Translations under genes and position numbers: made by a program
Shown here: positions 9,903 to 19,183 of the stretch, piece by piece
How positions within the stretch are numbered: position 1 is the first letter of the stretch
Layout: every line of letters starts with the position of its first letter
Notes under the pieces: model-generated
The model's database searches: none
What the model was told of the DNA's origin: nothing
Seen by the model: only the letters and a program-made list of their open reading frames with translations
From: Actinomycetes bacterium
Lineage (GTDB): Bacteria > Actinomycetota > Actinomycetes > Actinomycetales > Cellulomonadaceae
Length of the DNA stretch: 64,000 nucleotides
NCBI GenBank assembly: GCA_021793115.1
Contig: JAJYTJ010000001.1
Coordinates: forward strand, 4,849 to 68,848
Reading direction: 5' to 3'

Positions 9903-10263
9903 TCGGGGTCGCGTCGATCACCACGCCAGCGCACGCGAGGCGGCGCATGCGCTGTCGCTTGAGGGACTCGCGGACTCGTGCGGTAGCGAGCAGCAGCAGG
10001 CTCCAGGGGCCGAACGCCAGGAACTTCATCGCGTTGCAGAGCCCCCACAGGAGCACTGGGTTCGCCCAGCCGGGTCCGCCGTTGCGTGCCCAGGCGGTCA
10101 TGGTGGCGGCCAGCAGCAGGTAGACGACGCCGAGCAGCATGAACGGCACGCCCCACTTCAGGTTCTCGCGGCGGCGCAGCCAGGTCAGCAGCCGGTTGGA
10201 GGGGGCGTATCGCTGGAACAGGCCGTAGACGCGGGCGACGGCCGCGAGCAGCAGGTAGAACAT
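9892..10263 (-). CDS. Small membrane protein downstream of relaxase
   Basis: A 123-residue basic membrane protein with about three hydrophobic helices. It has a characteristic central stretch (LKWGVP, GGPGW) that I recall from small proteins next to relaxase genes in actinobacterial elements. Databases often label those sulfate permease. Nothing in the sequence supports sulfate transport. It is transcribed with the relaxase gene, 184 bp downstream of it, and its 3' end overlaps the subtilase gene by 11 bp. A role in conjugation, such as a relaxosome or membrane accessory, is inferred from position only. Confidence 0.75.
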   Translation of the reverse strand: MFYLLLAAVARVYGLFQRYAPSNRLLTWLRRRENLKWGVPFMLLGVVYLLLAATMTAWARNGGPGWANPVLLWGLCNAMKFLAFGPWSLLLLATARVRESLKRQRMRRLACAGVVIDATPISR

Positions 10264-10447
10264 GGGCGTCTCTCTCAGGCATGAGCCGGACGCGGTGCGC
10301 CGGCCCCATGGGCGGTGTGGCGCAGGTTGTGGCTGAGAGAGCACCCGATGGCGGGGTAAGCCGCCCAGGTCACGTTCGCTGGGTCGGCCCGAGAGAGCCC
10401 TGCAGGCCCCAGGGTAGCCACCTGCTCCGACACGGGGCAGGCGAGGT

Positions 10448-13400
10448 TCACAAGGCCGGGCCGGCGCCACGCCGGGCCGCTCGGGCCGGGGTGGAAGTGC
10501 GCGGCCGAGTCCGGGCGGCGGCGATGCGGGCGGCAGTGTGGATCGCCGCTTCGGCGTGGGCCTGGTCGGTGCGCTGGTTCAGGCTCGTCGGGGCGGGGCC
10601 GAGCGGGTCGTCTCCTGCGAGCTGGTACCGGTCGCGGTAGGCGGCCACGACGCGGACCTGCCGTAGCCAGGCCGCCTGCCGTCGCGGGTCGGTGGGCGGG
10701 GCGCCGATCGCGTGGACCCAGGCGGCGTTCTCGGCGACGGCGGTCTGGGCGAGGGCGGTGGCGCGCTGTTCGATGAGTTGCTGGCGCTCGACGAGCGCCT
10801 GGCGGGTCTCGGCATCGAACGTGCCGGTGGCCGGCGGGATGAGCCCGGCGATCATCCGGGCCGCGGCGCGCGGCTGGGAACCGCCTGCCGCCGCGGCGTG
10901 CTGGAGCCGCCGGTACAGGACCGCACCGAGGTCATCGGCGTCGTCCAGGGTGCGGGCGGTGACGGTTGCCTTCAGCAGGGTTGCTAGGTCGTGGCGGTGG
11001 GCCTCCAGGCGGCGCAGCTCGGCGACCAGCGCCCCATATGACTCGCCGGCCACCAGCTCGTCGACCTGCGCGTCGGTGAGTCCGGCGAGCAGGAGCAGGT
11101 GCAGGTAGGTGTCGTGGACGGCGGTGTTGGCAATCGTCTCGTACTCGGCGGCGAGCTGGGCGATGCCGCCCCAGGTCTCTTGCTCGGCTGTGACCGTCTC
11201 GTGCGCCGACGGCTCGGCGCCGATGTGAGCGAGCACACCGGCCAAGACCGAACGGCCGGTGGGCGGCTCGGCGGGCTGCAGGTGCTCCTCCAAGTCGGGG
11301 ACGTCGACGGCGACGTAGGCAATGTTGGCCTGCCGGCCCCGGGTTATCGCCACGTACAGGGCCTCGCGGGTCATGCGGGCGGAGTCGACGAGCGCGTGCG
11401 CGGTGTCGACGGTCGAGCCCTGGGCGCGGTGCACGGTGATCGCGTAGGCCAGGTCGAGGTTCTTGGCCACGTACCAGGCTGGCAGGCGGATCTGCCCGCC
11501 GCGGGGCTGGTCCTGGCGCACGGTCAGCGACCCGTCGTGGTGGGAGGCGACCACCTGCCACCGGTCGCCGTTCTTGACGAAGCCCCGTCCGACGACCAGG
11601 CGCCGGTCGTTGCGACGGGTCAGCACCAGGTCTCCGGCACCAGCCTCAGCGCCGTCCACCAGTTTCACCGCGTCGTGAGGGTCGACGATGCCGGCGCGGA
11701 TGCGGTCGAGTCGGGCGCGGGCGTTGAGGTCGGCGACTGCTCCGGTGGTCTCGGCGATCATCACCGACGCCAGCCCGGCCGCGACGTCGTCGTGCCACGC
11801 CGCATACAGGGTGTCGAGCATCTGCTGCTGGTCCCCGGCGATGATCCGCCCGTGCGCGCCGTAGGCATCCAGCACCGCGGCGTCGCCCAGCCGCAGACCA
11901 AGCGAGGCGCGTTGCTCCCACGGGGCCTCGAACCGTCGCACGTCGAGCAGGGTGGGGGCGTCGTCCCGGTCTCGTACGACGAGCCCGAACGCCCCGCCGG
12001 CCTCCACCGCGTCGAGCTGGGCCGGATCACCGGCCAGCAGCACCTTGGCCCCAACTTGGGCGGCGTGCGCCGCGATCGCCGCCAGCGCGACGGTGCCGGC
12101 CAGGGATGCCTCGTCGAGGATGACGAGTTGGCCGTCGGTCAGGCTCAGGCCATCGCGGGTGTGGTCGTACAGCCACTTCGCGGTGTTCGTCGTCGGGATG
12201 CCGAGCTCGTCGGCGAGCACTTCGGCAGCCGATGCCGACGGCGCGAGGCCGACGACCGACCCTGGGCCGTACTCGCGTTCCCAGGCGGCGCGCAGTCCCG
12301 CAAGAGTGGTCGTCTTGCCGGTGCCGGCCGGACCGACGAGCACATCGACCACACGCTTGGAGGCCGCGACCGCCTCGACCGCGTGGGCTTGGTCGTCCGA
12401 CAGCCGCACCCCGCCGGGCAGCGTGCGCCGTGCCACTCGATCCACCGTACCCAGCCGGAGGCACGGCCCGGAGGCATCGTGAGACAGGGCCAGCAACTGG
12501 TCCTCGGCCTCCAGCAGCACCGTCGCGGAGAACACGGTCGAGTGCTTGGGTCGGAACACCGAGGTTCCGTCGGGCCGGCGGAACAGCGCCGGGGAGGACG
12601 CCAGCTCCGGCGGGGTGAGCCGCAGCGAGTGACGCTCGGCGGCGTCGACTACCAGGGCGACCACGGCTTCCCGGTCGACGGTCGAGGCGAACCGCCACTG
12701 CATCGTCTGCCGCGAGGCTTCCGCGTGCAGGTTCCAGTGTCGCCAGGTGGCCCGCTTCTGGCCGACGGCGTCGACCACGGCGGCACCAACGCGGTCGATG
12801 AGGTCCAGCGGGACGTCGTCGGCCCGCAGAACAGCCGCCGCCGGCGGGTCGGTCAGCGCTGCGGTGGCCCAGGCGGTGGCGTCCGACCCAAGCCGGGCCG
12901 TGGCGCGCTGGCGCCAGGAGTCGGTCAGGTCGGCCAACGAGCGGACCTCCTTCTCCGGGCGTGTCTCCAAGGTCGCCTCCTGCCGCAGCCGCAGGATCGT
13001 CCGCACCGACGGGGTTCGGCCGTGACGCTGCCGGTAGGTGGCGATCAGCTCGTCGGTGCGGGCTTCGATGTCATGCGAGCGTCGGGAGAACTCCTCGATC
13101 AGCGTGTCGGGCACCACGGCGAGCTCGAACGCGGGGTTGCGCCGCTCGCCCCGGTCCCGCCGCTCCCACGAGAGGCCCAAGTCGCGGGTCAGGTGGTCGG
13201 CGAGCACGGCGTTGTAGTGCTCCGATAGCGCGACGACCGCCTGGTGCAGGGGTCGTCCGGCCAGGGTTCGCCAGCGCCCGTCGTGCGCTGCGCGCACCTT
13301 GTTCGCGACCACGACGTGGGTGTGCAGCTGGGGGTCGGATGCTCTCGAGTCGTAGTGGTCGTACGCCGTCGCCACCACGCCTGACACCTCGACGTGCGCC

Positions 13401-13984
13401 ACCGATCCCGACCCAGCGTCGGCACCGACCCGGGTTGCAGCGACGTCACGCTCGAGCAGGTCCAGCACGTCGGCGATCGCCGCATGGTGGGCGCGGGCGA
13501 TGAGGGCCTGCGTTCCACCGTCGGCCGCCGCCCACAGCACGGAGACGGACTTGGGTACTGAGAACGTGAAGTCGAACCCCGCGACTGCCCGCCTGGTGCC
13601 TTGCGCCTGCTCCTCGCGCTCGATTGCAGTGACGGTCTGCGCCCGCACGTCCACCGGCAGGCCAGGTTCGAGCGCTGACGCCCGCTCGTGGACCCGCTCA
13701 GCTACCGAGCGATACACCGGCCACGCCCGACCGAGCGGCTGGCCCGTGACCGGGTCGCACCCCAAGCTCAGCAGCAGCCGTAGCTGGGTCTCGGCTACGT
13801 CGTCGCCGACGGCCAAGTGCCCGTCGTCGAGGTCAGAAACGCCTGATCCACTCCAGTAGCCCGGCGGGGTGCCCTTCTCGGCGTAGTACCGGGTCAGTGG
13901 ATCGGCAAGTCGACGATCTCCGTCCCCGGCTGCGACCGTGCGCAGCAGATAGGCGTAGCCGTTGCCTACAGACATGACACGCAT
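10448..13984 (-). CDS. MobF-family conjugative relaxase/helicase (TraA-like)
   Basis: A protein of about 1178 residues. The N-terminal TrwC/MobF relaxase domain has candidate catalytic tyrosines at 10/12 and 33/34. A metal-binding histidine cluster includes HTH (221-223), with His210 nearby. It is followed by a RecD/TraI-type superfamily 1 helicase with Walker A GPAGTGKT near residue 552 and Walker B LDEAS near 622. The C-terminal ~250 residues are helical. It nicks oriT, stays bound to the 5' end and unwinds the transferred strand. ATG 13984 gives the usual MSVGNGYAYL-type start. ATG 13975 is possible, and neither has a clear SD. It is separated from the other transfer genes by the cargo. 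Confidence 0.93.
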   Translation of the reverse strand: MRVMSVGNGYAYLLRTVAAGDGDRRLADPLTRYYAEKGTPPGYWSGSGVSDLDDGHLAVGDDVAETQLRLLLSLGCDPVTGQPLGRAWPVYRSVAERVHERASALEPGLPVDVRAQTVTAIEREEQAQGTRRAVAGFDFTFSVPKSVSVLWAAADGGTQALIARAHHAAIADVLDLLERDVAATRVGADAGSGSVAHVEVSGVVATAYDHYDSRASDPQLHTHVVVANKVRAAHDGRWRTLAGRPLHQAVVALSEHYNAVLADHLTRDLGLSWERRDRGERRNPAFELAVVPDTLIEEFSRRSHDIEARTDELIATYRQRHGRTPSVRTILRLRQEATLETRPEKEVRSLADLTDSWRQRATARLGSDATAWATAALTDPPAAAVLRADDVPLDLIDRVGAAVVDAVGQKRATWRHWNLHAEASRQTMQWRFASTVDREAVVALVVDAAERHSLRLTPPELASSPALFRRPDGTSVFRPKHSTVFSATVLLEAEDQLLALSHDASGPCLRLGTVDRVARRTLPGGVRLSDDQAHAVEAVAASKRVVDVLVGPAGTGKTTTLAGLRAAWEREYGPGSVVGLAPSASAAEVLADELGIPTTNTAKWLYDHTRDGLSLTDGQLVILDEASLAGTVALAAIAAHAAQVGAKVLLAGDPAQLDAVEAGGAFGLVVRDRDDAPTLLDVRRFEAPWEQRASLGLRLGDAAVLDAYGAHGRIIAGDQQQMLDTLYAAWHDDVAAGLASVMIAETTGAVADLNARARLDRIRAGIVDPHDAVKLVDGAEAGAGDLVLTRRNDRRLVVGRGFVKNGDRWQVVASHHDGSLTVRQDQPRGGQIRLPAWYVAKNLDLAYAITVHRAQGSTVDTAHALVDSARMTREALYVAITRGRQANIAYVAVDVPDLEEHLQPAEPPTGRSVLAGVLAHIGAEPSAHETVTAEQETWGGIAQLAAEYETIANTAVHDTYLHLLLLAGLTDAQVDELVAGESYGALVAELRRLEAHRHDLATLLKATVTARTLDDADDLGAVLYRRLQHAAAAGGSQPRAAARMIAGLIPPATGTFDAETRQALVERQQLIEQRATALAQTAVAENAAWVHAIGAPPTDPRRQAAWLRQVRVVAAYRDRYQLAGDDPLGPAPTSLNQRTDQAHAEAAIHTAARIAAARTRPRTSTPARAARRGAGPAL

Positions 13985-14016
13985 TGAGACCGTCACGTCT
14001 GACAGGTGCCTACGAC

Positions 14017-14059
14017 ACCGAGACATGCGCCCTTATGGTGCTCGTCGCATGTCGTCGGT
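14017..14059. other. Candidate oriT (inverted repeat upstream of relaxase) in a 373-bp gene-free gap
   Basis: The gap 13985-14357 holds no convincing gene. Within it, GACATGCG (14022-14029) and CGCATGTC (14046-14053) form a perfect inverted repeat with a 16-base loop. The repeat extends outward as ACCGA and TCGGT with a one-base bulge. It lies about 33 bases upstream of the relaxase start. MobF relaxases commonly bind an inverted repeat next to nic, and oriT often lies beside the relaxase gene, so this is the best oriT candidate here. It could instead be an operator for relaxase expression. I cannot assign nic. Confidence 0.45.
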
Positions 14060-14357
14060 TGCGGTGGATGCCTGTGCGGTGTCGCGAGTGTCACGAACCA
14101 AGTGGGAGACCCAGGTCCTTGTCCCGGCACCCGCACTGCCTGACTCGGGTCGGGCCAAGCTCAAGTCGCCGGAGCCAACATCGGTGGGGCAACCATCCGC
14201 GGAGGATCGGACCGCCCGTCCCGTTCCCGATGGCTTCGCCCGGCCGTCCGGTTCTGGGTTTGTCCTCCAGCCCGCTATGGAAGTCGACCATGAAACCGCA
14301 CGAAATCAACAATCGTACCTCTTACGCGAATGGGCGTCACAGCGGATCCACCACTCG

Positions 14358-15110
14358 CTATGCGTTCGCCACCTGTGAGACGGGCGCCACCGCGGCATCG
14401 GTCGGCATCCATTTTGGCGCCCGCTGATAGGCCAGCGCGTAGAGCACGCTGAGAACGGTGCAGACTGTACCCAGGAGATACAGCCAGGGGCTTGACGCCC
14501 ACGACGGGCTAATCTGCGGGAGATACACGAAGAACCATGTCACCTCGGCGGCAACAAGAGACCAGACTAGTCCCTGGCTAACGCCGCGCCGGCTGCCGCG
14601 ACTTCTGAGAAACCCGAGATTGAAGGCGCAACACGTGACATAGGTTGTGGTGATCATGATGATCACCAACGGGTCGTCGATGGCATTGAGAAGGAAGCCG
14701 TAGCCGATGATGAATGTGATCTGGATCGCCACGTAGAGCATGATCGCGTGGAGTCGATTAGTGACGTGCGGGAGGATTTCTGGCAGGTCCCACCGGATGG
14801 CCTGCAGGTGGACGGCAAGTTCCATGAAGAACCAGAACGCCATGCCCGTCCACTGCAGGACGGTGAGCCAATGGTGGGTGGGAGAGTCGCTCGACAGCCA
14901 CTTCGCTGCGGCAGCGACGAACAGGATGTCGTTGGCCATGTTCCACATGTTGACCTGCCACGGCATGGCGGCGGTCTTGTGCTTCGCGCCGACGCGGAGC
15001 GCTTCGACGTAGTAGATCATGAAGGCAGTGAATGATCCGAAGAATCCGATCATCGCCGCTGGGTTCAGCGAGTCGAACAAGTGGAAGACATAGTCGATGT
15101 CGTACGTCAT
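14358..15110 (-). CDS. Seven-helix membrane protein, distantly PaxB-like
   Basis: A 250-residue protein made almost entirely of about seven hydrophobic helices. ATG 15110 is preceded by GGAGGG at a good distance. The stretch KTAAMPWQVNMWNMANDI resembles the MP..A...N..WE region of PaxB-type transmembrane terpene cyclases. The family's catalytic Glu appears replaced by Asn-Asp, so enzymatic activity of that kind is doubtful. The DNA is visibly less GC-rich than its surroundings, a sign of transfer. It is the leftmost cargo gene, reads away from a LuxR-type regulator on the same strand and may be controlled by it. The function is not known. Confidence 0.65.
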   Translation of the reverse strand: MTYDIDYVFHLFDSLNPAAMIGFFGSFTAFMIYYVEALRVGAKHKTAAMPWQVNMWNMANDILFVAAAAKWLSSDSPTHHWLTVLQWTGMAFWFFMELAVHLQAIRWDLPEILPHVTNRLHAIMLYVAIQITFIIGYGFLLNAIDDPLVIIMITTTYVTCCAFNLGFLRSRGSRRGVSQGLVWSLVAAEVTWFFVYLPQISPSWASSPWLYLLGTVCTVLSVLYALAYQRAPKWMPTDAAVAPVSQVANA

Positions 15111-15165
15111 CGCAGGGCACCCTCCTCGTGCCGGGCGGATGAGCGTCGGCACTCGTTCGGTTCGG

Positions 15166-15184
15166 TCGCCCTTGATCAGGGCGA
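15166..15184. terminator. Inverted repeat between LuxR and 7-TM genes
   Basis: TCGCCCT (15166-15172) and AGGGCGA (15178-15184) form a perfect 7-bp stem with a 5-base loop, about 100 bases after the LuxR-type gene. No strong T-run follows on the minus strand. It could be a terminator for the regulator gene or an operator for the 7-TM gene. Confidence 0.35.
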
Positions 15185-15281
15185 ATCGAGCCTTCCACGG
15201 CCGATTGCGGTGGAGCCCGACCGGACGTGCCCTCTTCGGGGACGATCGTGCCTCATTCGAGCGCGCATCGGCACGAAAGTG

Positions 15282-16052
15282 CTACCCAGTTCGCGCCGGT
15301 CCCAGCGAGCGCGACACGAGCTCGGCACGGTTGTTCGCCCCGAGTTTGTCGAGCAGGTGACTGACGTGGTGCTTCACGGTGTTCTCCGAGAGAAACAACT
15401 CACTCGCTATCTGGCCGTTGGTCCGACCTTCGGAGATGAGCCGCAGGACCTCTCGTTCGCGCAACGAGAGGGTCGTTGCTGAGTCTTGCCCGGGTGGGGG
15501 GGTGGCCCCGTCGGGCTCGGCGCCGGCCCCGACGTCCAGGTGACGTGTCAGGGCGCCGGTCCGCAGGCCGTCCTCGCTGAACGCGCGCAGGTTCGCACGT
15601 ACGATCCGCAGCACGGTGTCCTCGATCTGACCCATCGCGGCCGCGACCTCACCTGGCTCCGCCATGGCTCGCCGCCACACCACCGCCAGGACCACCTCGG
15701 CCAGCAGGATGCGGCTCTCGACGAAGTCGATGACCTGCGAGGTGAGCCTGCTGGTGCCGAGCACCATCTGGCCGTAGAAATCGGTGTACCGGGCGTTGCG
15801 GATCTCGCCGGTCTCGACTGCCGCGGCGAACGCCTCGACCTCGCGGTGCACCCACCTCGTGTAGTCGCTCGGAGGCAGGCGGTTGGTGACTGAGGAGGGG
15901 AACCGGGTGCTGAACTGGTCCATCGTCACTGTGACGATCTCATCGGCGGCATCCCGGATGAGCATCGCCGCGTATGCGGCGGCGCCCGGGCGGTCGCCGC
16001 GAAGTCCCTCATCCATAGGACTGCACAGCGTAGCGATCGCAGGGTGTCGCAT
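15282..16052 (-). CDS. LuxR-family transcriptional regulator
   Basis: A 256-residue protein. The C-terminal ~60 residues are a classical GerE/LuxR helix-turn-helix (LSLREREVLRLISEGRTN, then SENTVKHHVSHLL). The N-terminal ~180 residues form an all-helical domain that I do not recognise. It has no receiver aspartate pattern or kinase motifs. ATG 16052 has GAGGG upstream, while ATG 16016 lacks an SD. It reads toward the 7-TM gene on the same strand, which it may control. It is separate from the TetR gene, which also reads left. The ligand is unknown. Confidence 0.85.
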   Translation of the reverse strand: MRHPAIATLCSPMDEGLRGDRPGAAAYAAMLIRDAADEIVTVTMDQFSTRFPSSVTNRLPPSDYTRWVHREVEAFAAAVETGEIRNARYTDFYGQMVLGTSRLTSQVIDFVESRILLAEVVLAVVWRRAMAEPGEVAAAMGQIEDTVLRIVRANLRAFSEDGLRTGALTRHLDVGAGAEPDGATPPPGQDSATTLSLREREVLRLISEGRTNGQIASELFLSENTVKHHVSHLLDKLGANNRAELVSRSLGPARTG

Positions 16053-16094
16053 CGCGAGACCCTCAGGCAGTCAGGAGCGCGGCAGTGCGCGCGG

Positions 16095-16721
16095 TCAGGT
16101 CAGCGGGCTGACCGCTCCCATCGCGTCGTCTAGCAGCGTCCCCAGTGAGATGCAGGGGTCTTCGCTGTTCATGAACACGTCGGTCGCGACGTAGAGGCAG
16201 GCGGAAGCCGAGGCGGCGAGTGCAGCACCCTGGGGTGCTGCCGGGTCGGCGGCTAGCCCGAGTCGGCGGCTGGTCTCCGGGGCGAGCACGCTCTGCCACC
16301 CCTGGGTCCGTTCCCACTCCTGGGTGCGCACCCGGCAGGCGTCGTCGAGCAGGCGCATGAACTTCTGGTGCTCGCCGGCATTGGTGGTGTCGAACTCCGT
16401 GACCACATCGAAGGCTCGGCGCAGCGCGACCCAGGGGTGTTCGGTCTCGGGTCGCGCGCGCAGGGCGGCGGCGATCTTGAGGCCCAGTTCGCTGATCCGG
16501 CCCAGCACTAGTTCCTCCTTGGTGCCGAAGTACCGGAAGAAGGTGGTGCGTGAGAGCCCGGCCTCGGCGGCGATCTGCTCGACGGTGGTCTGTTCGAACC
16601 CTTGCTCGGTGAACAGCCGGAACGCGACCTCGATCACTTCGGCGCGCATTGCGAGCCTGGTGCGCTCGCGCAGCGTGAGCGGCTCGCTCGGTGCGATATG
16701 CGGGGCTAGGGCCGACGGCAT
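16095..16721 (-). CDS. TetR-family repressor
   Basis: A 208-residue TetR regulator. An N-terminal helix-turn-helix is visible (TTVEQIAAEAGLSRTTFFRY at about residues 41-60), followed by a helical ligand-binding domain containing Cys residues near the C-terminus. ATG 16721 starts a typical TetR N-terminus. The open frame runs further upstream only as the shadow of the SDR gene. It is divergent from the SDR/MFS pair, with a 94-bp shared promoter region holding inverted repeats, so it is probably their repressor. The inducer is unknown, perhaps the substrate of the SDR or a compound exported by the MFS pump. Confidence 0.9.
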   Translation of the reverse strand: MPSALAPHIAPSEPLTLRERTRLAMRAEVIEVAFRLFTEQGFEQTTVEQIAAEAGLSRTTFFRYFGTKEELVLGRISELGLKIAAALRARPETEHPWVALRRAFDVVTEFDTTNAGEHQKFMRLLDDACRVRTQEWERTQGWQSVLAPETSRRLGLAADPAAPQGAALAASASACLYVATDVFMNSEDPCISLGTLLDDAMGAVSPLT

Positions 16722-16747
16722 TCCACTACAGTACACCGTTGCTAAGT

Positions 16748-16778
16748 GAGACGAGGTACCACAAGGTGCTAACGTCTC
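16748..16778. promoter_or_regulatory. Candidate TetR operator in divergent promoter
   Basis: GAGACG (16748-16753) and CGTCTC (16773-16778) form an inverted repeat around a 19-base centre. Two TGCTAA segments flank or overlap the arms. It lies between the TetR start and the SDR start, where a TetR dimer would block both promoters. This is a candidate only. The site was found by eye. Confidence 0.4.
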
Positions 16779-16815
16779 GTCGCGACATCTTGTCCCGAGC
16801 CCCTGGAGCAGCACC

Positions 16816-17646
16816 ATGAGCAAGATCTGGTTCATCACCGGCGCCTCGCGCGGCTTCGGCCGTCGCTTCGCGGAGGCCGCGCTGTCCCGCGGCGACCGTG
16901 TGATCGCCACCGCCCGCAGCGTCGAGGCCCTGTCCGGTCTGGTCGAGACGTATGGCGATGCGGTTCTCCCGCTGCAGCTCGACGTGACGAGCAAGTCCGA
17001 CGCGACGGCCGCAGTCGCGGCCGGTCGTGCGCACTTCGGTGGCCTGGACGTGGTGGTTAACAACGCCGGGTTCGGTCTGTTCGGCGCGGTCGAGGAGATG
17101 ACCGAGGCCGACGTGCGAGCGCAGTTCGAGACCAACGTGTTCGGCGCGCTCTGGGTCACGCAGGCGGCGCTGCCGTACCTGCGCGAGCAGGGTTCCGGCA
17201 ACATCGTTCTGCTGTCCAGCATGCTCGGCACGACCCCCGGGCCGACCACCGGTGGCTACAGCGCCGCGAAGGCCGCCGTCGAGGTGCTCGGCGACTCGCT
17301 CGCGCAGGAGGTCGCCGGGTTCGGCATCAAGGTCACCGTCGTGCAGCCCGGGCCGTTCGCCACCGAGTTCGGTGCCTCGTCGTCCTACTCCACGCCGATG
17401 GCGGAGTACGAGGAGATCCGCAACGCCTATATGGGCAGCTTCTCCGAGTCCGATATGGCCGACCCGGCTGGTGTCGGCCGGGCGATCCTGAAGGTCGTCG
17501 ACGCGGACGCGCCGCCGCTTCGGGTGTTCTTCGGCTCCGCGCCGCACTACGTGGTCCCCCCGGTCTTCGCGGCGCGCCTGGCGGCGTGGGAGCAGTGGGC
17601 ATGGCTGTCCGCCGAGGCCGAGCAGTCGGCTCCCCAGCTTCCCTGA
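16816..17646 (+). CDS. SDR-family oxidoreductase
   Basis: A 276-residue classical short-chain dehydrogenase. It has the cofactor motif TGASRGFG near residue 8, the NNAG motif near 79, catalytic Ser in LLSS near 134 and the YSAAK motif (Tyr-x-x-x-Lys) near 151. The sequence resembles the SDRs often annotated as oxidoreductases of unknown substrate. An Arg after strand beta-2 (TARS) suggests preference for NADP. The gene is divergent from the TetR gene and its stop codon overlaps the start of the MFS gene (TGATG), so the two are translationally coupled. It probably reduces or oxidises a small carbonyl or alcohol that induces the TetR switch. Confidence 0.9.
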   Translation: MSKIWFITGASRGFGRRFAEAALSRGDRVIATARSVEALSGLVETYGDAVLPLQLDVTSKSDATAAVAAGRAHFGGLDVVVNNAGFGLFGAVEEMTEADVRAQFETNVFGALWVTQAALPYLREQGSGNIVLLSSMLGTTPGPTTGGYSAAKAAVEVLGDSLAQEVAGFGIKVTVVQPGPFATEFGASSSYSTPMAEYEEIRNAYMGSFSESDMADPAGVGRAILKVVDADAPPLRVFFGSAPHYVVPPVFAARLAAWEQWAWLSAEAEQSAPQLP

Positions 17647-19073
17647 TGCCTGACCGTGTTCCGGGCGTGAGTGTGCCTGTGCCCGGTGCCTCCGGGCACA
17701 GGCACACCGCGACGTTCCTGGTCTTGGCCGGCGGTGCGACTCTGGTCTCGCTGCTGCAGTCCCTGCTGAACCCGGTGCTGTCCACGATCCAGTCCGAGCT
17801 CAACACCGACCAGGCCACAGTCACCTGGGTGGTCACTGCCTACCTGTTGTCCGCCGCCATCGTGACCCCAACGCTCGGGCGGGTCGGTGACATCTTCGGG
17901 CGTCGTCGTGCCTTCCTGGCGGCCATCGCCGCGGTCGGGATAGGGGCCGTCATGGCGGCGCTGGCACCGAACATCGCCATCCTGATCGCTGCGCGCGTCC
18001 TACAGGGGGCGGGGGTCGCCGTCTTCCCGCTCGCGTTCGGCATCGCGCGCGACCACCTTCCGGCGGATCGCGTCGCGGCCGCGATCGGGGGGATCTCCGC
18101 TCTGCTCGCGGTTGGTGGTGGTGTCGGGGTCATCCTGGCGGGTCCGATCACGTCGACCCTGGGGTGGCGGTGGTTGTTCTGGATCCCGGCCGCCTTCACT
18201 GCGATCGTCCTGCTCACGGGAGCGTGGCTGCTTCCCGTTTCACCGCGTTCCGGCGGTCGGCTGAGCGTGAGCGGTGCGGTGCTGCTGGCCGGGTGGCTCA
18301 TCACGCTCCTGCTCCCGCTCAGCAAGGGCAGTGGGTGGGGATGGGGTTCGTCCCGGGTGCTGATCCTGTTCGCGGTGGCGGCCGTGACGTTCGTCGCCTG
18401 GGTGCTCGTCGAACTGCGGAGCCGGGGTCCGCTGATCGACATGCGTGTGATGGCGCTGCGTGGCATCTGGTCCGCCAACGTCGTCGCGTTCCTGTTCGGC
18501 GCTGCGATGTTCGCGACGTTCGCGTTCGTCCCGCGGTTCGCCCAGGTGCCCGGATCGACCGGGTATGGGCTCGGTGCCAGCGTGAGCCTCTCGGGGTTCG
18601 TCCTGCTGCCGATGTTGGTGACGATGGCGGTAACCGGTGCGCTCAGCGGTGCCATGACCGTGGCGCTCGGAGCACGGCGGCTGCTCGCGGTCGGGGCCGG
18701 TCTCGGTGCACTCGGCACCCTGGCGCTCGCGCTGGCGCACTCGACGCTCTGGCAGGTCGCGACCGGCGCGGGCGTCTTCGGGCTCGGCCTGGGCATCGTG
18801 TTCACGGCCACGACGAACGTCGTCGTGGCCGAGGCGCCAGCCGATCACATCGGCGCGGCCAGTGGCATGAACGTGAACATCCGCACTATCGGCGGCGCCG
18901 TCGGCACGGCGGTCTTCAGCACGATCCTCGCCGGCGGCGTCGACACGCAGGGACAGCCGACCGAGTCGGCGTACACGACGGCTTTCCTCGTGATCGCTCT
19001 GGCCGCCACTTTGGCGCTGATAGCGGTCTGGGCCGTCCCGCGGCGGACGGTCGCCGTAGCCCGGACGGGCTGA
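17646..19073 (+). CDS. MFS drug-type efflux transporter (DHA2-like)
   Basis: A 475-residue major facilitator with roughly 14 predicted helices, as in the DHA2/EmrB-QacA group. Motif A is present as GRVGDIFGRRR after the second helix, and a motif-C-like Gly-rich helix follows (GGVGVILAGPI). ATG 17646 overlaps the SDR stop, which fixes the start. Together with the TetR repressor and SDR it forms a detoxification or export unit. It converges on the IclR gene across a 110-bp gap. The substrate is not evident. Confidence 0.9.
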   Translation: MPDRVPGVSVPVPGASGHRHTATFLVLAGGATLVSLLQSLLNPVLSTIQSELNTDQATVTWVVTAYLLSAAIVTPTLGRVGDIFGRRRAFLAAIAAVGIGAVMAALAPNIAILIAARVLQGAGVAVFPLAFGIARDHLPADRVAAAIGGISALLAVGGGVGVILAGPITSTLGWRWLFWIPAAFTAIVLLTGAWLLPVSPRSGGRLSVSGAVLLAGWLITLLLPLSKGSGWGWGSSRVLILFAVAAVTFVAWVLVELRSRGPLIDMRVMALRGIWSANVVAFLFGAAMFATFAFVPRFAQVPGSTGYGLGASVSLSGFVLLPMLVTMAVTGALSGAMTVALGARRLLAVGAGLGALGTLALALAHSTLWQVATGAGVFGLGLGIVFTATTNVVVAEAPADHIGAASGMNVNIRTIGGAVGTAVFSTILAGGVDTQGQPTESAYTTAFLVIALAATLALIAVWAVPRRTVAVARTG

Positions 19074-19183
19074 AGGCGGCCCTTCACGAGCCGTCCTCCG
19101 GTGGGCGCTGTGGCTCCTCGTTGCGCTCCACCGACGTCCTTCGGTCGCGCTCGTCATCGATCCTGTGCCGGGAGCGGCACGCG

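Noticed and set aside
9892..10263. Naming the small membrane protein a sulfate permease
   Set aside because: Such names exist in databases, but 123 residues with three helices and no SulP or ABC motifs cannot support it.
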